64,000 nt of DNA from RPQJ01 sp963706755 (GTDB taxonomy: Bacteria > Pseudomonadota > Gammaproteobacteria > Steroidobacterales > Steroidobacteraceae), in NCBI GenBank assembly GCA_963706755.1, contig CAVPNH010000011.1:1-64000 (forward strand), in the 5' to 3' direction. The notes beneath the pieces are model-generated. The model did not search any database and had not been told where the DNA came from. It saw nothing but the letters and a program-made list of their open reading frames with translations. Shown piece by piece: positions 8,938 through 16,692 of this stretch. The first letter of the stretch is position 1. Each line of letters starts with the position of its first letter. A program made the position numbers and the translations under genes.

Positions 8938-10539
8938 GGCCTATTCTGTTGAAAAACTCGGCTGAGAGTCGTGGATTTCTGGCCAAGCCGGTCGGGACCG
9001 GGGTTCGTTCATCGACTTCGGCGACCATCGCGCCGCTTCCTCGCCTCTGTGGCGGCTTCGCTGGTGGCTTCTGGCGTCATGCAGGCGCACCGATCCTGTC
9101 ACCGGGTGGAGCTTGACCTGCCAGCAACGCTAGTCGACGCAGGTTCTGCGCCATGGCGGCAAGCGTGAACTCGTCGCGTGCACCGCTCAGACCACGCAAC
9201 CTCAGTCGATCGAGCCGCAGGATGCGCTTGAGGTGCGCGAACAGCATCTCGACCTTCTTTCGCAGCTTTCTCGATTGCCGGTACTGGTCGCTCGCGTTGA
9301 TGCGACGCGCGACATCGCGGGCTTCCTCATGGATGCTGCGGGCGATCTTGCGGGTCGGAGTATTCGGGCAGCAACGCGGCTTCAGCGGACAGTCCTTGCA
9401 CGTCTGATGACTCGATCGGTAGAGGACGGCTCCAGCGTGGGTGACTCGACCGCGCGGCTTGCTGAACGCACGCCACCGGCTGCGCAGCGGCTGGCCCTGC
9501 GGGCAGCGGTACTCGTCCTTGCTCTCGTCCCACGTGAACTCGCTGCTCGAGAGCGTCCCGTCGCTGCGCTGGGTCTTGTCCCAGACGGGCACGTGCGGCT
9601 CGATCCCCTTGTCCTCGACCAGCCAGGCGAGCGTCGCCGCCCCGCCGTAGGCCATATCGCCGATCAGCCGCTCGGGCTTCAGTGCGAAGCGCGCCTCGAC
9701 GCGCTCGATCATGGCCTTGGTCGAGTCCACCTCCGAGGTGCGGTTCGACGGTGTGGCCTCGACGTCCACGATCACGCCGTGTTCCACGTCGATCAGGTAG
9801 TTGGTCGAGTACGCGAAGAACGCCGGGCCACCCGGCGCACAGGTCCAGCGCGCCTGGGGATCGGTCAGCGAGACGCTCTTCGGAGGCGGCGCCTGGACGT
9901 CGAGGCCCGCCAGGTACTCCTGCACGGCGCGCGTGCGCAGCGATGGATCGTTCCAGTCGACCGTCACCGTGCCAGGCACGCTGCGCTGACCGCTCGCATC
10001 CGCCGCCACTACGCTGGCATCGACCGCGAAGCCCTCGGCCTTCACCAGCCCCGCCGCCATGCAGCGGCGCAGCACTTCATCGAACAGCCAACGGAACGTG
10101 TCGCTGTCGCGGAAGCGACCGTGCCGATTCTTGGAGAACGTGGAGTGCTCGGGCACCGTGTCCTCCAGGCTCAGGCGGCAGAACCAGCGATACGCGAGGT
10201 TGAGGTGCACCTCCTCGCACAACCGCCGCTCCGAGCGGATGCCAAAGCAGTAGCCGATGATCAGCATGCGGATCATCAACTCGGGGTCGATCGAGGGGCG
10301 GCCGGTGTGGCTGTAAAACGGCGCGAGGTGCGCGCGCAGCTCACTCAGGTCGAGCACCGCGTCGATGCGCCGCAGCAAGTGATCCGCGGGCACCTGAGCA
10401 TCGAGGTTGAAGGCGTAGAAGAGTTGGTCTTGCGGCGATCCCTGTTGTCCCATCATCGCGAAGCGAGCCTCTCTGCGGACCTTCGCTTCAGACAATCATC
10501 GCCGATGGCAGTTCACGGAGTTTTTCAACAAAATAGGCC
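8938..10539 (-). mobile_element. IS1182-family insertion sequence
   Basis: The ends are inverted repeats of about 22 nt at 8938-8959 and 10518-10539, sharing ttgttgaaaaactc-type sequence with one mismatch (C versus T). The outermost GGCC at both sides is palindromic and could be a 4-bp target duplication instead of element sequence, in which case the element is 8942-10535. The family often makes short palindromic duplications. The single transposase gene is intact, so the element may be active. It has inserted between a tRNA-Gly remnant and the tmRNA gene. Confidence 0.88.
9077..10456 (-). CDS. IS1182-family transposase
   Basis: About 459 residues from ATG 10456; a TTG at 10495 could add 13 residues. 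The N-terminal InsH/DUF772-like domain is clear (DHLLRRIDAVLDLSELR, GRPSIDPELMIRMLIIGYCF, RRLCEEVHLNLAYRWFCRL). The DDE catalytic core follows: AVDASVVAADASG, LIGDMAYGG, and E in KVEMLFAHLKRILRLDRL near the C-terminus. A cysteine-containing insert (CKDCPLKPRCCPN) near residue 370 is typical of the family. The frame is uninterrupted and almost fills the element. Confidence 0.93.
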   Translation of the reverse strand: MMGQQGSPQDQLFYAFNLDAQVPADHLLRRIDAVLDLSELRAHLAPFYSHTGRPSIDPELMIRMLIIGYCFGIRSERRLCEEVHLNLAYRWFCRLSLEDTVPEHSTFSKNRHGRFRDSDTFRWLFDEVLRRCMAAGLVKAEGFAVDASVVAADASGQRSVPGTVTVDWNDPSLRTRAVQEYLAGLDVQAPPPKSVSLTDPQARWTCAPGGPAFFAYSTNYLIDVEHGVIVDVEATPSNRTSEVDSTKAMIERVEARFALKPERLIGDMAYGGAATLAWLVEDKGIEPHVPVWDKTQRSDGTLSSSEFTWDESKDEYRCPQGQPLRSRWRAFSKPRGRVTHAGAVLYRSSHQTCKDCPLKPRCCPNTPTRKIARSIHEEARDVARRINASDQYRQSRKLRKKVEMLFAHLKRILRLDRLRLRGLSGARDEFTLAAMAQNLRRLALLAGQAPPGDRIGAPA

Positions 10540-10732
10540 GAAAGCAGCCAGCCACAAAGCACGCGACTTGCCCGCGTAACGCGTAAGAGCCACTGCTTCC
10601 GGCAACAGCGCGTCAAGGTGCAAGTAGCAGGTTCCACGCCTGCTGCGTTACACGTAGGCGGGCTGCCTACGCGGTTCTCTTGCGCATCGGGGTGGAGGTG
10701 GTCCTTGGATCACCGTGACCATCTGGAAAAGG

Positions 10733-10766
10733 AAAATCCCGCAAAATCAGCGGGATATCCTTTTGA
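10733..10766 (-). terminator. Rho-independent terminator of the tmRNA gene
   Basis: On the minus strand, directly after the tmRNA CCA end, the hairpin atcccgc-tgatttt-gcgggat (10736-10756) is followed by a T-rich run (ttttccttttcc). It closes transcription of the tmRNA. The remaining 10540-10730 shows no gene; it holds only a 7-bp inverted repeat cgtaggc/gcctacg near 10650. Confidence 0.7.
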
Positions 10767-11434
10767 TGGTGGAGGCGGCGGGACAGTTGGTCTGACTCTT
10801 CCGAGCCAGGCTGGACTATGCCATCACCTCGATCGGCATGCCGATCGAGGGCGGGGCGTGTTATCCGACCCTCGTGGCCTTCCCCAATGTTGAGGAAAGT
10901 CGCAAGCATCGAATCCTAGTACCGACTCCGCTGTTTCCAGCTCAGCCGGCCTATGAGTCTCTACAGGGCAGGCATGAGGTTGGCCCTCTTCCTACCCCTC
11001 GGCGTTACCTCGTGCCGCCATCTTCGGCACGTCAGGCTTCACCGATGTGAGCCCCGTTATCACTTCACCCTCACGGGTGAAGGCGACCCATCGTTGATCG
11101 AACCCGCGTCCGCAAGCCCTACGTTCCAGGACCTACATGCTTAGCCGTCTCTTTGATTCTCGTCGAACGCTACCCGAGCGGCAGGGAAGACGTTCAACCA
11201 GCTCAGGTGCATTTTAGCGAGCCAGCCCTCAGCACACTGGACCCGCGAGCTTGTGAGCGCGTCCCTCGGGTCTGGATGCACAAGCACATGCCAGTCGAGG
11301 GTTAGGCGGGGTTAAGCCGCCAGAGCGTAGTTGTCTTCGTTGGCAACTAGTTGTTTGCAAGCGGTTTAACGAGGAACCTTGCACCTCGGCATGCACCTGA
11401 AGTTTCGCGACCCACGTCGAAACCGGTCGCCCCC
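10767..11434 (-). ncRNA. ssrA: tmRNA (ssrA) interrupted by a group I intron
   Basis: The gene starts GGGGGCGACCGG at 11434 and ends CGCCTCC-ACCA at 10767; these ends form a perfect 7-bp acceptor stem with one G-U pair. The tag frame runs from 11344 to the TAA at 11312 and encodes ANEDNYALAA, the standard gammaproteobacterial degradation tag. Removing 10784-11096 restores a T-arm gcggg-ttcgatt-cccgc and gives a 355-nt RNA of normal size. tmRNA with SmpB rescues stalled ribosomes; smpB lies directly upstream on the same strand. Without splicing the T-arm could not form, so function depends on the intron. Confidence 0.95.
10784..11096 (-). ncRNA. Group I self-splicing intron in the tmRNA T-loop
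   Basis: The 313-nt insert follows a U (exon ...GGTTCGAT) and ends in G before TCCCGCC, as group I introns require. P1 can form between exon CGAU and intron GUCG (11087-11084) with a U-G pair at the splice site. P2 is an 8-bp hairpin with a GUGA loop (11063-11082). The core shows GUAACGCCGAG, UGUAGAGACU (R element, about 10951-10966) and GGCAUAGUCC (S element, 10813-10822); GACUcAU and AUAGUC pair as P7. P8 is the palindrome at 10827-10850 and P9 a 7-bp hairpin with a GGAA loop (10792-10809). These elements and their order match the Azoarcus tRNA-Ile intron type as I remember it. No homing endonuclease is encoded. Confidence 0.92.
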
Positions 11435-11448
11435 AGATGGACAGGACC

Positions 11449-11476
11449 AGTGTAGGGGCAGGGGGCAGGAATGCAA
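11449..11476 (-). promoter_or_regulatory. Possible sigma-70 promoter of the tmRNA gene
   Basis: On the minus strand TTGCAT (11476-11471) and TACACT (11454-11449) are separated by 16 bp and lie 15-40 bp upstream of the mature tmRNA 5' end. The short distance from -10 to the mature end implies a small 5' leader that is processed. The match to consensus is moderate, so this is a prediction only. Confidence 0.4.
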
Positions 11477-11483
11477 GGCCGGT

Positions 11484-11573
11484 GAGCGGATAGTGAGCGG
11501 CGGATAGCCGATAGTGAGAGCAGGCGCTCTTCATTCTTGCTATCCGCTATTCACTACTCACTACCCGCCAGTC
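11484..11573. repeat. Imperfect inverted repeat built from a TAGCGGATAG-like unit
   Basis: The left arm (gcggatagtgag followed by cggcggatagc) and the reverse complement of the right arm (gcgggtagtgag followed by tagtgaatagc) match at 18 of 23 positions. The unit itself is a degenerate short repeat of (g)cgg/aatag. It sits between smpB and the tmRNA gene. It could fold as a stem in the smpB transcript or be a REP-like dispersed element. Confidence 0.55.
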
Positions 11574-12053
11574 CTACCGCCTCCGCATCACCCTGGCCTT
11601 CTCCCGCTGCCAGTCGCGGTCCTTCTCCGTCGCGCGCTTGTCGTGCGACTGCTTGCCCTTGGCAAGACCGATCTCGATCTTTACGTTGCCGTTCTTCCAG
11701 TACAGCTTGAGGGGCACGATCGTGTGTCCCTTGCGTTCCACCGCGCCGATCAGGCGATCGAGTTCGCGACGGTGCAGCAGGAGCTTGCGCGTGCGAGTGG
11801 GATCGGCAATGACGTGCGTGGACGTCGTCTTGAGCGGCGCGATGTGGGCGCCGATGAGCCAGGCCTCGCCGTTTTTCACCAGCACGTAGCCCTCGGTGAT
11901 CTGCGCCTTGCCTGCCCGCAGGCTCTTCACCTCCCAGCCCTGCAGCACCATCCCGGCCTCGAGGTTCTCCTCGATGAAATAGTCGAAGCGAGCGCGCTTG
12001 TTGAGCGCGATCGGCGGGGTCTCCTTGCTCTTGTCCTTGCTGGGGGCGGCCAT
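11574..12053 (-). CDS. smpB: SsrA-binding protein SmpB
   Basis: SmpB binds tmRNA and brings it to stalled ribosomes. I choose the ATG at 12053 (MAAPSKDKSKETPP, 159 residues), which fits family length; an upstream start at 12080 would add nine residues not typical of SmpB. Conserved blocks are present: ALNKRARFDYFIEE, GWEVKSLRAGKAQITEGYV, HRRELDRLIG, GHTIVPLKLYWKNGNVKIEIGLAKGKQSHDKR. The basic C-terminal tail (REKARVMRRR) is the segment that enters the mRNA channel. The tmRNA gene lies 140 bp downstream on the same strand, a common pairing. Confidence 0.97.
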   Translation of the reverse strand: MAAPSKDKSKETPPIALNKRARFDYFIEENLEAGMVLQGWEVKSLRAGKAQITEGYVLVKNGEAWLIGAHIAPLKTTSTHVIADPTRTRKLLLHRRELDRLIGAVERKGHTIVPLKLYWKNGNVKIEIGLAKGKQSHDKRATEKDRDWQREKARVMRRR

Positions 12054-12124
12054 GGCGGATCGTCCGGGCTGGTCGCGCATTCTAGCGGTCCCGAATACAC
12101 TTGCGCCGCGTTCTGGATCGAACC

Positions 12125-12568
12125 ATGGCCATACACGAAGTCCGGCGCAGCGCGCTGGTCATTTTCAGCCCCGAGCAGATGTTCGATCTCGTGATCGACG
12201 TCGAGCGCTATCCCGAGTTCCTGCCCTGGGTGGCAGGCGCGCAGCTGCACGAGAAATCGGACCGCGAACTGCGCGCCAGTCTCGAGATGCAGCGGGGCGG
12301 GGTGCGCGAGCGGTTCACGACACGCAACTCCTTCGAGCGGCCGGCCTTCATGACCATGAGCATGGTGGAGGGTCCGTTCCGGGTGCTCGAGGGTCGGTGG
12401 ACGTTTTCACCGATCGGCACGGCCGGGACGAGGATCGAGCTCGAGATGCGCTTCGAATTCGCGAGTGCCGTGGTCTCGATGCTCTTCGGAAAGTCCTTCG
12501 AGGAGAGCTGCAACAGCCTCATCGACGCGTTCATTTCGCGCGCACGGCAGAAACATGTCGGGCCCTGA
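12125..12568 (+). CDS. ratA: RatA/COQ10-like START-domain protein
   Basis: This 147-residue protein (ATG 12125) has the polyketide-cyclase/START fold of the RatA family: IHEVRRSALVIFSPEQMFDLVIDVERYPEFLPWVAG, then RFTTRNSFERP and LEMRFEFASAVVSMLFGKSFEE. RatA was described in E. coli as a toxin acting on 50S subunits, and its relatives (COQ10) bind ubiquinone; which role applies is not settled by sequence. It diverges from smpB and overlaps the start of rnfH by 14 bp, the widespread ratA-rnfH pair. Confidence 0.92.
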   Translation: MAIHEVRRSALVIFSPEQMFDLVIDVERYPEFLPWVAGAQLHEKSDRELRASLEMQRGGVRERFTTRNSFERPAFMTMSMVEGPFRVLEGRWTFSPIGTAGTRIELEMRFEFASAVVSMLFGKSFEESCNSLIDAFISRARQKHVGP

Positions 12569-12881
12569 GGCGCCGACGGTCGAAGTCGCAGTTGCGTTGC
12601 GCGACCGGCAGACCGTCGTGCGCGTGAAGCTCGTCGACGGGATGACGGCGCTCGACGCGGTCGAGGCCTCCGGCCTGCTGCGGTCATGTGAGGACCTGGG
12701 CGGTCGGCCGCTGGACCTCGGTATCTACGGCCGGCCGGTTCCGCCCGGGGAACGGCTCCGCGAGGACGATCGTGTCGAGATCTACCGACCGCTCATGGCC
12801 GACCCGCGCGAGACCAGGCGCAGGCTGGCGGCCGAGGGCCGGACGATGGGGCCGCCGGGGAGCGACCCGCGGCGACGGTGA
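12555..12881 (+). CDS. rnfH: RnfH-family ubiquitin-like protein
   Basis: The 108-residue protein starts inside the 3' end of ratA (ATG 12555). It has the RnfH beta-grasp pattern VEVAVALRDRQTVVRVKLVDGMTALDAVEASGLL, then LDLGIYGRPVPPGERLREDDRVEIYRPL and the basic ADPRETRRRLA tail. RnfH acts with RatA in an unknown way; its name comes from Rnf electron-transport operons. Coupled translation with ratA is likely from the overlap. Confidence 0.92.
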   Translation: MSGPEAPTVEVAVALRDRQTVVRVKLVDGMTALDAVEASGLLRSCEDLGGRPLDLGIYGRPVPPGERLREDDRVEIYRPLMADPRETRRRLAAEGRTMGPPGSDPRRR

Positions 12882-12920
12882 CGGATCAGCGCGGGCGAGG
12901 CGGCCCGTGCCCGGGCGAAC

Positions 12921-13382
12921 TCAGCCGCCGCCCGGCGGCGGGGTGGTCGCGGGAGACTGGTCTGCGGCCGGTGGTGCGGTTGCGGGCGCGACCGGCGGTG
13001 CCGCAACGGGGGGTGCCGCAGGCGTCGCGGCTGCCGCCGGGGTGGTGGCTGCAGCGCGTGCGGGAGGGGGCGGTGGCGCATTCCTCCGCTCGACCTTGCT
13101 CACCTTGTCGCCTTCGAAAAAGACCACGACGTGCGCGCGATCGACGCGGCTCGTTCGGCTCACCTGCAGCGTGTACACGTAGTCCCAGCGGTCGGGCTCG
13201 AACGGGTCGGACACCATCGGCGTGCCGAGGAGGTACCGGACCTGGCTGCGGGTCATGCCGACCTTGACCTGTTCGACGTCCTCGTACTGGAGGAGATTGC
13301 CCTGCTGGATCGGCGGCCGGTAGACGCAGCCGGTCATCACGGCGGCGGCCGTCGCCGCGACGATCATCAGGGTACGGCGCAT
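12921..13382 (-). CDS. bamE: Outer-membrane assembly lipoprotein BamE (SmpA/OmlA)
   Basis: From ATG 13382 the 153-residue precursor has a signal peptide with lipobox VMTGC at residues 16-20. The BamE core follows: GNLLQYEDVEQVKVGMTRSQ, VRYLLGTPMVSDPF, DRWDYVYTLQ, VVVFFEGDKVSKVE. BamE is a subunit of the BAM complex that folds barrel proteins into the outer membrane. After the core there is a tail of about 50 residues made almost only of Ala, Pro, Thr and Val, ending PPPGGG; most BamE proteins lack such a tail. An in-frame upstream ATG exists but would not improve the signal peptide. It is divergent from fur. Confidence 0.93.
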   Translation of the reverse strand: MRRTLMIVAATAAAVMTGCVYRPPIQQGNLLQYEDVEQVKVGMTRSQVRYLLGTPMVSDPFEPDRWDYVYTLQVSRTSRVDRAHVVVFFEGDKVSKVERRNAPPPPPARAAATTPAAAATPAAPPVAAPPVAPATAPPAADQSPATTPPPGGG

Positions 13383-13497
13383 ACGTGGGATTCCGTCGGT
13401 CGGAGTCATCTGTGTGGAGTTGCCGGCGTTTGCCGGCCATAATGGCGGCGGATCATACAGGAACCGCGCATCCGCGCGGGCGTCCAGGGGCGGAACA

Positions 13498-13932
13498 GTG
13501 GTTGAATCCTCGCAGTTGCGTCGGGTCGGCCTGAAGATCACGGCGCCGCGTCTCAAGATCCTGGAAATTCTTGCCAGCAGCCAGCCGCGCCACATGGGCG
13601 CAGAAGACGTGTACCGGCGCCTCATCGAATCCGACGAGGACATCGGTCTCGCAACCGTCTACCGCGTCCTGACCCAGTTCGAGGGCGCGGGCCTCGTCAC
13701 GCGCCATCACTTCGAGGGCGGCACGGCAGTCTTCGAGTTGAATGAAGGAACGCATCACGACCACGTCGTGTGCACGGACTGCGGCCGGGTCGAGGAGTTC
13801 ACGGACGAGGGCATCGAGGAACGTCAACGCGCGATCGCGAAACGGCTCGGGTTCGAGCTGCGCGACCACGCGCTCACGCTCCACGGCCATTGCGTGCGCG
13901 ACCACTGCCCGCACCGCCCCCGGAAGCGCTGA
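13498..13932 (+). CDS. fur: Ferric uptake regulator Fur
   Basis: The 144-residue protein starts at a GTG (13498), giving MVESSQLRRVGLKITAPRLKILEIL as in other Fur proteins. The DNA-binding winged helix ends in ATVYRVLTQFEGAGLV. The metal sites are intact: HHFEGGTAVFEL, THHDHVVCTDCG with the first CxxC, and the second Cys pair in HGHCVRDHC. Fur represses iron-uptake genes when loaded with Fe(II). It is encoded opposite bamE and converges with recN; the two 3' ends overlap by 59 bp. Confidence 0.97.
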   Translation: MVESSQLRRVGLKITAPRLKILEILASSQPRHMGAEDVYRRLIESDEDIGLATVYRVLTQFEGAGLVTRHHFEGGTAVFELNEGTHHDHVVCTDCGRVEEFTDEGIEERQRAIAKRLGFELRDHALTLHGHCVRDHCPHRPRKR

Positions 13933-15619
13933 CGCCGCGACGGGCAGCGCGGGGCCGCCCGGACTCCAGCATCTCTCTCGCGTGCTCCCGCGCGCGATCC
14001 GTGACGTTCGCGCCGCCGAGCATCCGTGCCAGTTCCTCGACGCGAGCATCGCCATCGAGCGTCTCGAGCGCCGTACGGGTCACGCCGGCCGCCGTGCGCT
14101 TGGACACGCGCACCTGCCGGTCGGCCTGGGAGGCAACCTGGGCGAGGTGCGTCACGCAGAGCACCTGACCGGAGGCCGAAAGCGCGCGCAGCTGCCGGCC
14201 AACCATCTCGGCGACCGCGCCTCCGACGCCGGCATCCACTTCGTCGAACACGAGGCAGGGCAGGTGCATCGCGTCTAGCGTCGCGACCTGCAGCGCGAGG
14301 CTGATCCTCGACAGCTCGCCGCCCGATGCGGTCTTCGCAAGCGGGCGGGTCGGTTGCCCGGGATTCGCGCTCACCAGGAACTCGACCTCGTCCGCGCCGT
14401 GCTCGGAGCGCGCCATCGGCGTCGCCGCCTCGATACGCGTCTCGAAGACGCCGCCGCGCATGCCGAGGCCCTGCATGATCCCGGTGACCTTGCGGTCCAG
14501 CTCGCCGGCCGCCGTGCGGCGGCGCCTGGACAGCAGTCGTGCTGCGGACTCGTACGTCGCGAGCGCGGCGGCGGTCCTGCGCTCGAGTTCCGCGGCGCCC
14601 ACCGACGTGTCGCGCAGGCCGGCGAGCTCGGCCGCCAGGCACTGGCGCAGTGCGGGCAGTTCGCCGACCTCGACACGGTGCTTGCGCGCCGCGGCCTCGA
14701 GCGCCGCGAGCCGGGCCTCCACGGCCTCCTGCCGGGCCGGGTCTGCCTCGAGCGACTGCGTGTAGCGTCCGAGGTTTGCGAGCGCCTCGCGGCAGGCGAT
14801 GCCCGCCTCGTCGAGCAGGCTGGCCGTCGGCGCCAGCGCCGGATCGAGACCGGCCAGTTGTCGCAGCACGGCCTGTGACCGGGCAAGCGCGGCAGCCGCG
14901 CCGCTCTCGTCGGCCGCCAGCAGGTCCTCGACCTGGCGCGTGCCTTCTGCGAGCCGGCCGAGGCTCGCCATGCGCCGCCGCTCGTCCGCCAGGTCCGCCG
15001 ACTCGCCGGGCTTCGGATCCATGGCATCCAGTTCGTTCACATAGTGCGAGAGGATCTCGAGGCGGTGCTCGCGGTCGCGTCCCCGCTCTTCGAAGGCCGT
15101 GCGCTCCTGCTCCAGGGCGCGCCACGCCTGACAGGCTGCGCGCACGGCGGCGGCCTGCGGCTCGAGGCTGCCGCTGCCGTCCAGGAGTTCGCGCTGGTAG
15201 CCGCGGCGCGATAGCGACTGGAACTCGAGCTGGCCGTGGACGTCGAGCAGGTGTTCGCCGAGCGCCCGCAGCGACTGCACGGGCGCGGCCTGGCCGTTGA
15301 TGTATGCGCGGCTCCGTCCGTCCGCCGCCACCACTCGCCGCAGGTGCGCCTCGCCTTCGTGCTCGATGGACTGCTCGGCCATCCACGCGCGCGCGCCCTC
15401 ATTGCGCGACAGGTCGAACGTCGCCGCGACCTCGGCGCGTTCCGCACCGTGGCGGACGGCGCCACTGTCGGCGCGTCCGCCGACGGCGAGCAGCAGTGCG
15501 TCGACGAGAATGGACTTGCCGGCCCCGGTCTCGCCCGTGAGCGCGGTGAAGCCCGGCTCGAGCTCGAGTTCGACGGCTTCGACGATCGCGAAGTCGCGGA
15601 TCTGCAGGTGCGTGAGCAT
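13874..15619 (-). CDS. recN: DNA repair protein RecN
   Basis: RecN is an SMC-like ATPase for double-strand break repair. From ATG 15619 the protein has about 581 residues, slightly above the usual ~555. Visible are the N-terminal Walker A region (LTGETGAGKSILVDALLLAVGG), the long Glu/Ala/Arg-rich coiled-coil arms, the ABC signature TASGGELSRISLALQ and Walker B VFDEVDAGVGG, followed by QVLCVTHLAQVAS. The C-terminus runs beyond the usual LGGANVTDRAREHAREML end by about 30 basic residues, overlapping fur on the opposite strand. nadK lies 7 bp upstream, so the two are likely cotranscribed. Confidence 0.95.
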   Translation of the reverse strand: MLTHLQIRDFAIVEAVELELEPGFTALTGETGAGKSILVDALLLAVGGRADSGAVRHGAERAEVAATFDLSRNEGARAWMAEQSIEHEGEAHLRRVVAADGRSRAYINGQAAPVQSLRALGEHLLDVHGQLEFQSLSRRGYQRELLDGSGSLEPQAAAVRAACQAWRALEQERTAFEERGRDREHRLEILSHYVNELDAMDPKPGESADLADERRRMASLGRLAEGTRQVEDLLAADESGAAAALARSQAVLRQLAGLDPALAPTASLLDEAGIACREALANLGRYTQSLEADPARQEAVEARLAALEAAARKHRVEVGELPALRQCLAAELAGLRDTSVGAAELERRTAAALATYESAARLLSRRRRTAAGELDRKVTGIMQGLGMRGGVFETRIEAATPMARSEHGADEVEFLVSANPGQPTRPLAKTASGGELSRISLALQVATLDAMHLPCLVFDEVDAGVGGAVAEMVGRQLRALSASGQVLCVTHLAQVASQADRQVRVSKRTAAGVTRTALETLDGDARVEELARMLGGANVTDRAREHAREMLESGRPRAARRGVSASGGGAGSGRARNGRGA

Positions 15620-15626
15620 CGCCGGG

Positions 15627-16535
15627 TCAGTCGCCGGGAGGCGGGCCGTTCCGGCCCCCGCGGCCCCAGTGCAGCTTCGAGCGCAGGATCCGGAAGTAGT
15701 CGTGACCGGGGGGGTGGAGCAGGGTCGCCGTGACCGCGGCCCGCTCGACCCGGAGCCGCAGGCCGGGCTCGAGTTCGCACAGCGGGATGCCATCGCAGAC
15801 CACCTGCGCGCGCGTCTCCGGGCGGCCGGCGAGTTCGAGTTCGACGACGCTGTCGGCCCCGACCACGATGGGGCGGTCCGAGAGCGTGTGCGGGCAGATC
15901 GGCACGAGCACGATAGCCGCGAGGGCCGGGTGCACGATCGGGCCGCCGCAGGACAGCGCATAGGCCGTCGAACCGGTGGACGTCGAGACGACGAAGCCGT
16001 CACCCGCGTGGGTGTTGACGAAGGCCCCGTTCACCCAGGTCCGGAGGTCCAGCATGCGGCCGGTGTCGTGCTTTGCGACGGCGACGTCGTTCAGCGCGAT
16101 GGCAGTGTGGCTCGTGCCGTCGCCGCGCACGGTCGCCTGGAGCAGCATGCGCAGCTCCGGCAGGCAGCGCCCCTCGAGGGCGTCATCCACCGATTCGATC
16201 ATCCGGGCGGGACTCACGTCCGCAAGGAACCCGAGCCGGCCGCGATTCACGCCCAGGACCGGGACCCTGTGCGCTGCCGCCATGCGTGCGGCGTGCAGCA
16301 TCGTACCGTCGCCTCCGATTGCAACGACGAAGTCCGCGCCGGGCGCGAGCCCGGACTCGGGCACGATGTCCACCCCGGCTGAACCGAAGTCGAGTTGCTG
16401 CCCGGTCGCGGCCCGGACGCGGGCGCCTCGCTGCCGAAGGTGGGCGGCGAGGGCGAGCATGGCTTCGCCAACGCGCGGCTCGTCGGGACGACCCGCCAGC
16501 GCGACGGTTCGAGAGGCGACGTTGGCAGTACTCAT
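15627..16535 (-). CDS. nadK: NAD kinase
   Basis: NadK phosphorylates NAD to NADP. The 302-residue frame (ATG 16535) contains the diagnostic GGDGTMLHAAR motif near residue 74, the VNRGRLGFLAD block, the NDVAV motif and the DGFVVSTSTGSTAYALSCGGPIVHP block that lines the active site. The C-terminal ~25 residues (HWGRGGRNGPPPGD) are an extension. It is read toward recN and diverges from hrcA across 157 bp. Confidence 0.96.
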   Translation of the reverse strand: MSTANVASRTVALAGRPDEPRVGEAMLALAAHLRQRGARVRAATGQQLDFGSAGVDIVPESGLAPGADFVVAIGGDGTMLHAARMAAAHRVPVLGVNRGRLGFLADVSPARMIESVDDALEGRCLPELRMLLQATVRGDGTSHTAIALNDVAVAKHDTGRMLDLRTWVNGAFVNTHAGDGFVVSTSTGSTAYALSCGGPIVHPALAAIVLVPICPHTLSDRPIVVGADSVVELELAGRPETRAQVVCDGIPLCELEPGLRLRVERAAVTATLLHPPGHDYFRILRSKLHWGRGGRNGPPPGD

Positions 16536-16692
16536 GGTTGCGCATCTTTTAGCACGGCCCGAGCGCGGACGGCCAGCGCGTGGAGCGGCGAGAATCTGCA
16601 GATTCGGTGTGCTTGACCTGGACGAGACCGCGTTGCAAGGTTGACGCAGGCCAGGCCGGGAAACGGTTCACCCCGGTGGCCGACAGGCAAAC

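Noticed and set aside
10640..10670. Terminator at the inverted repeat cgtaggc/gcctacg
   Set aside because: No T-run follows on either strand.
10767..11434. Two-piece or permuted tmRNA instead of an intron
   Set aside because: The order of the two parts is normal 5' to 3', and the inserted DNA has complete group I core elements with correct splice-site bases.
16536..16692. CIRCE operator upstream of hrcA
   Set aside because: No TTAGCACTC-N9-GAGTGCTAA-like repeat is found in the nadK-hrcA gap.
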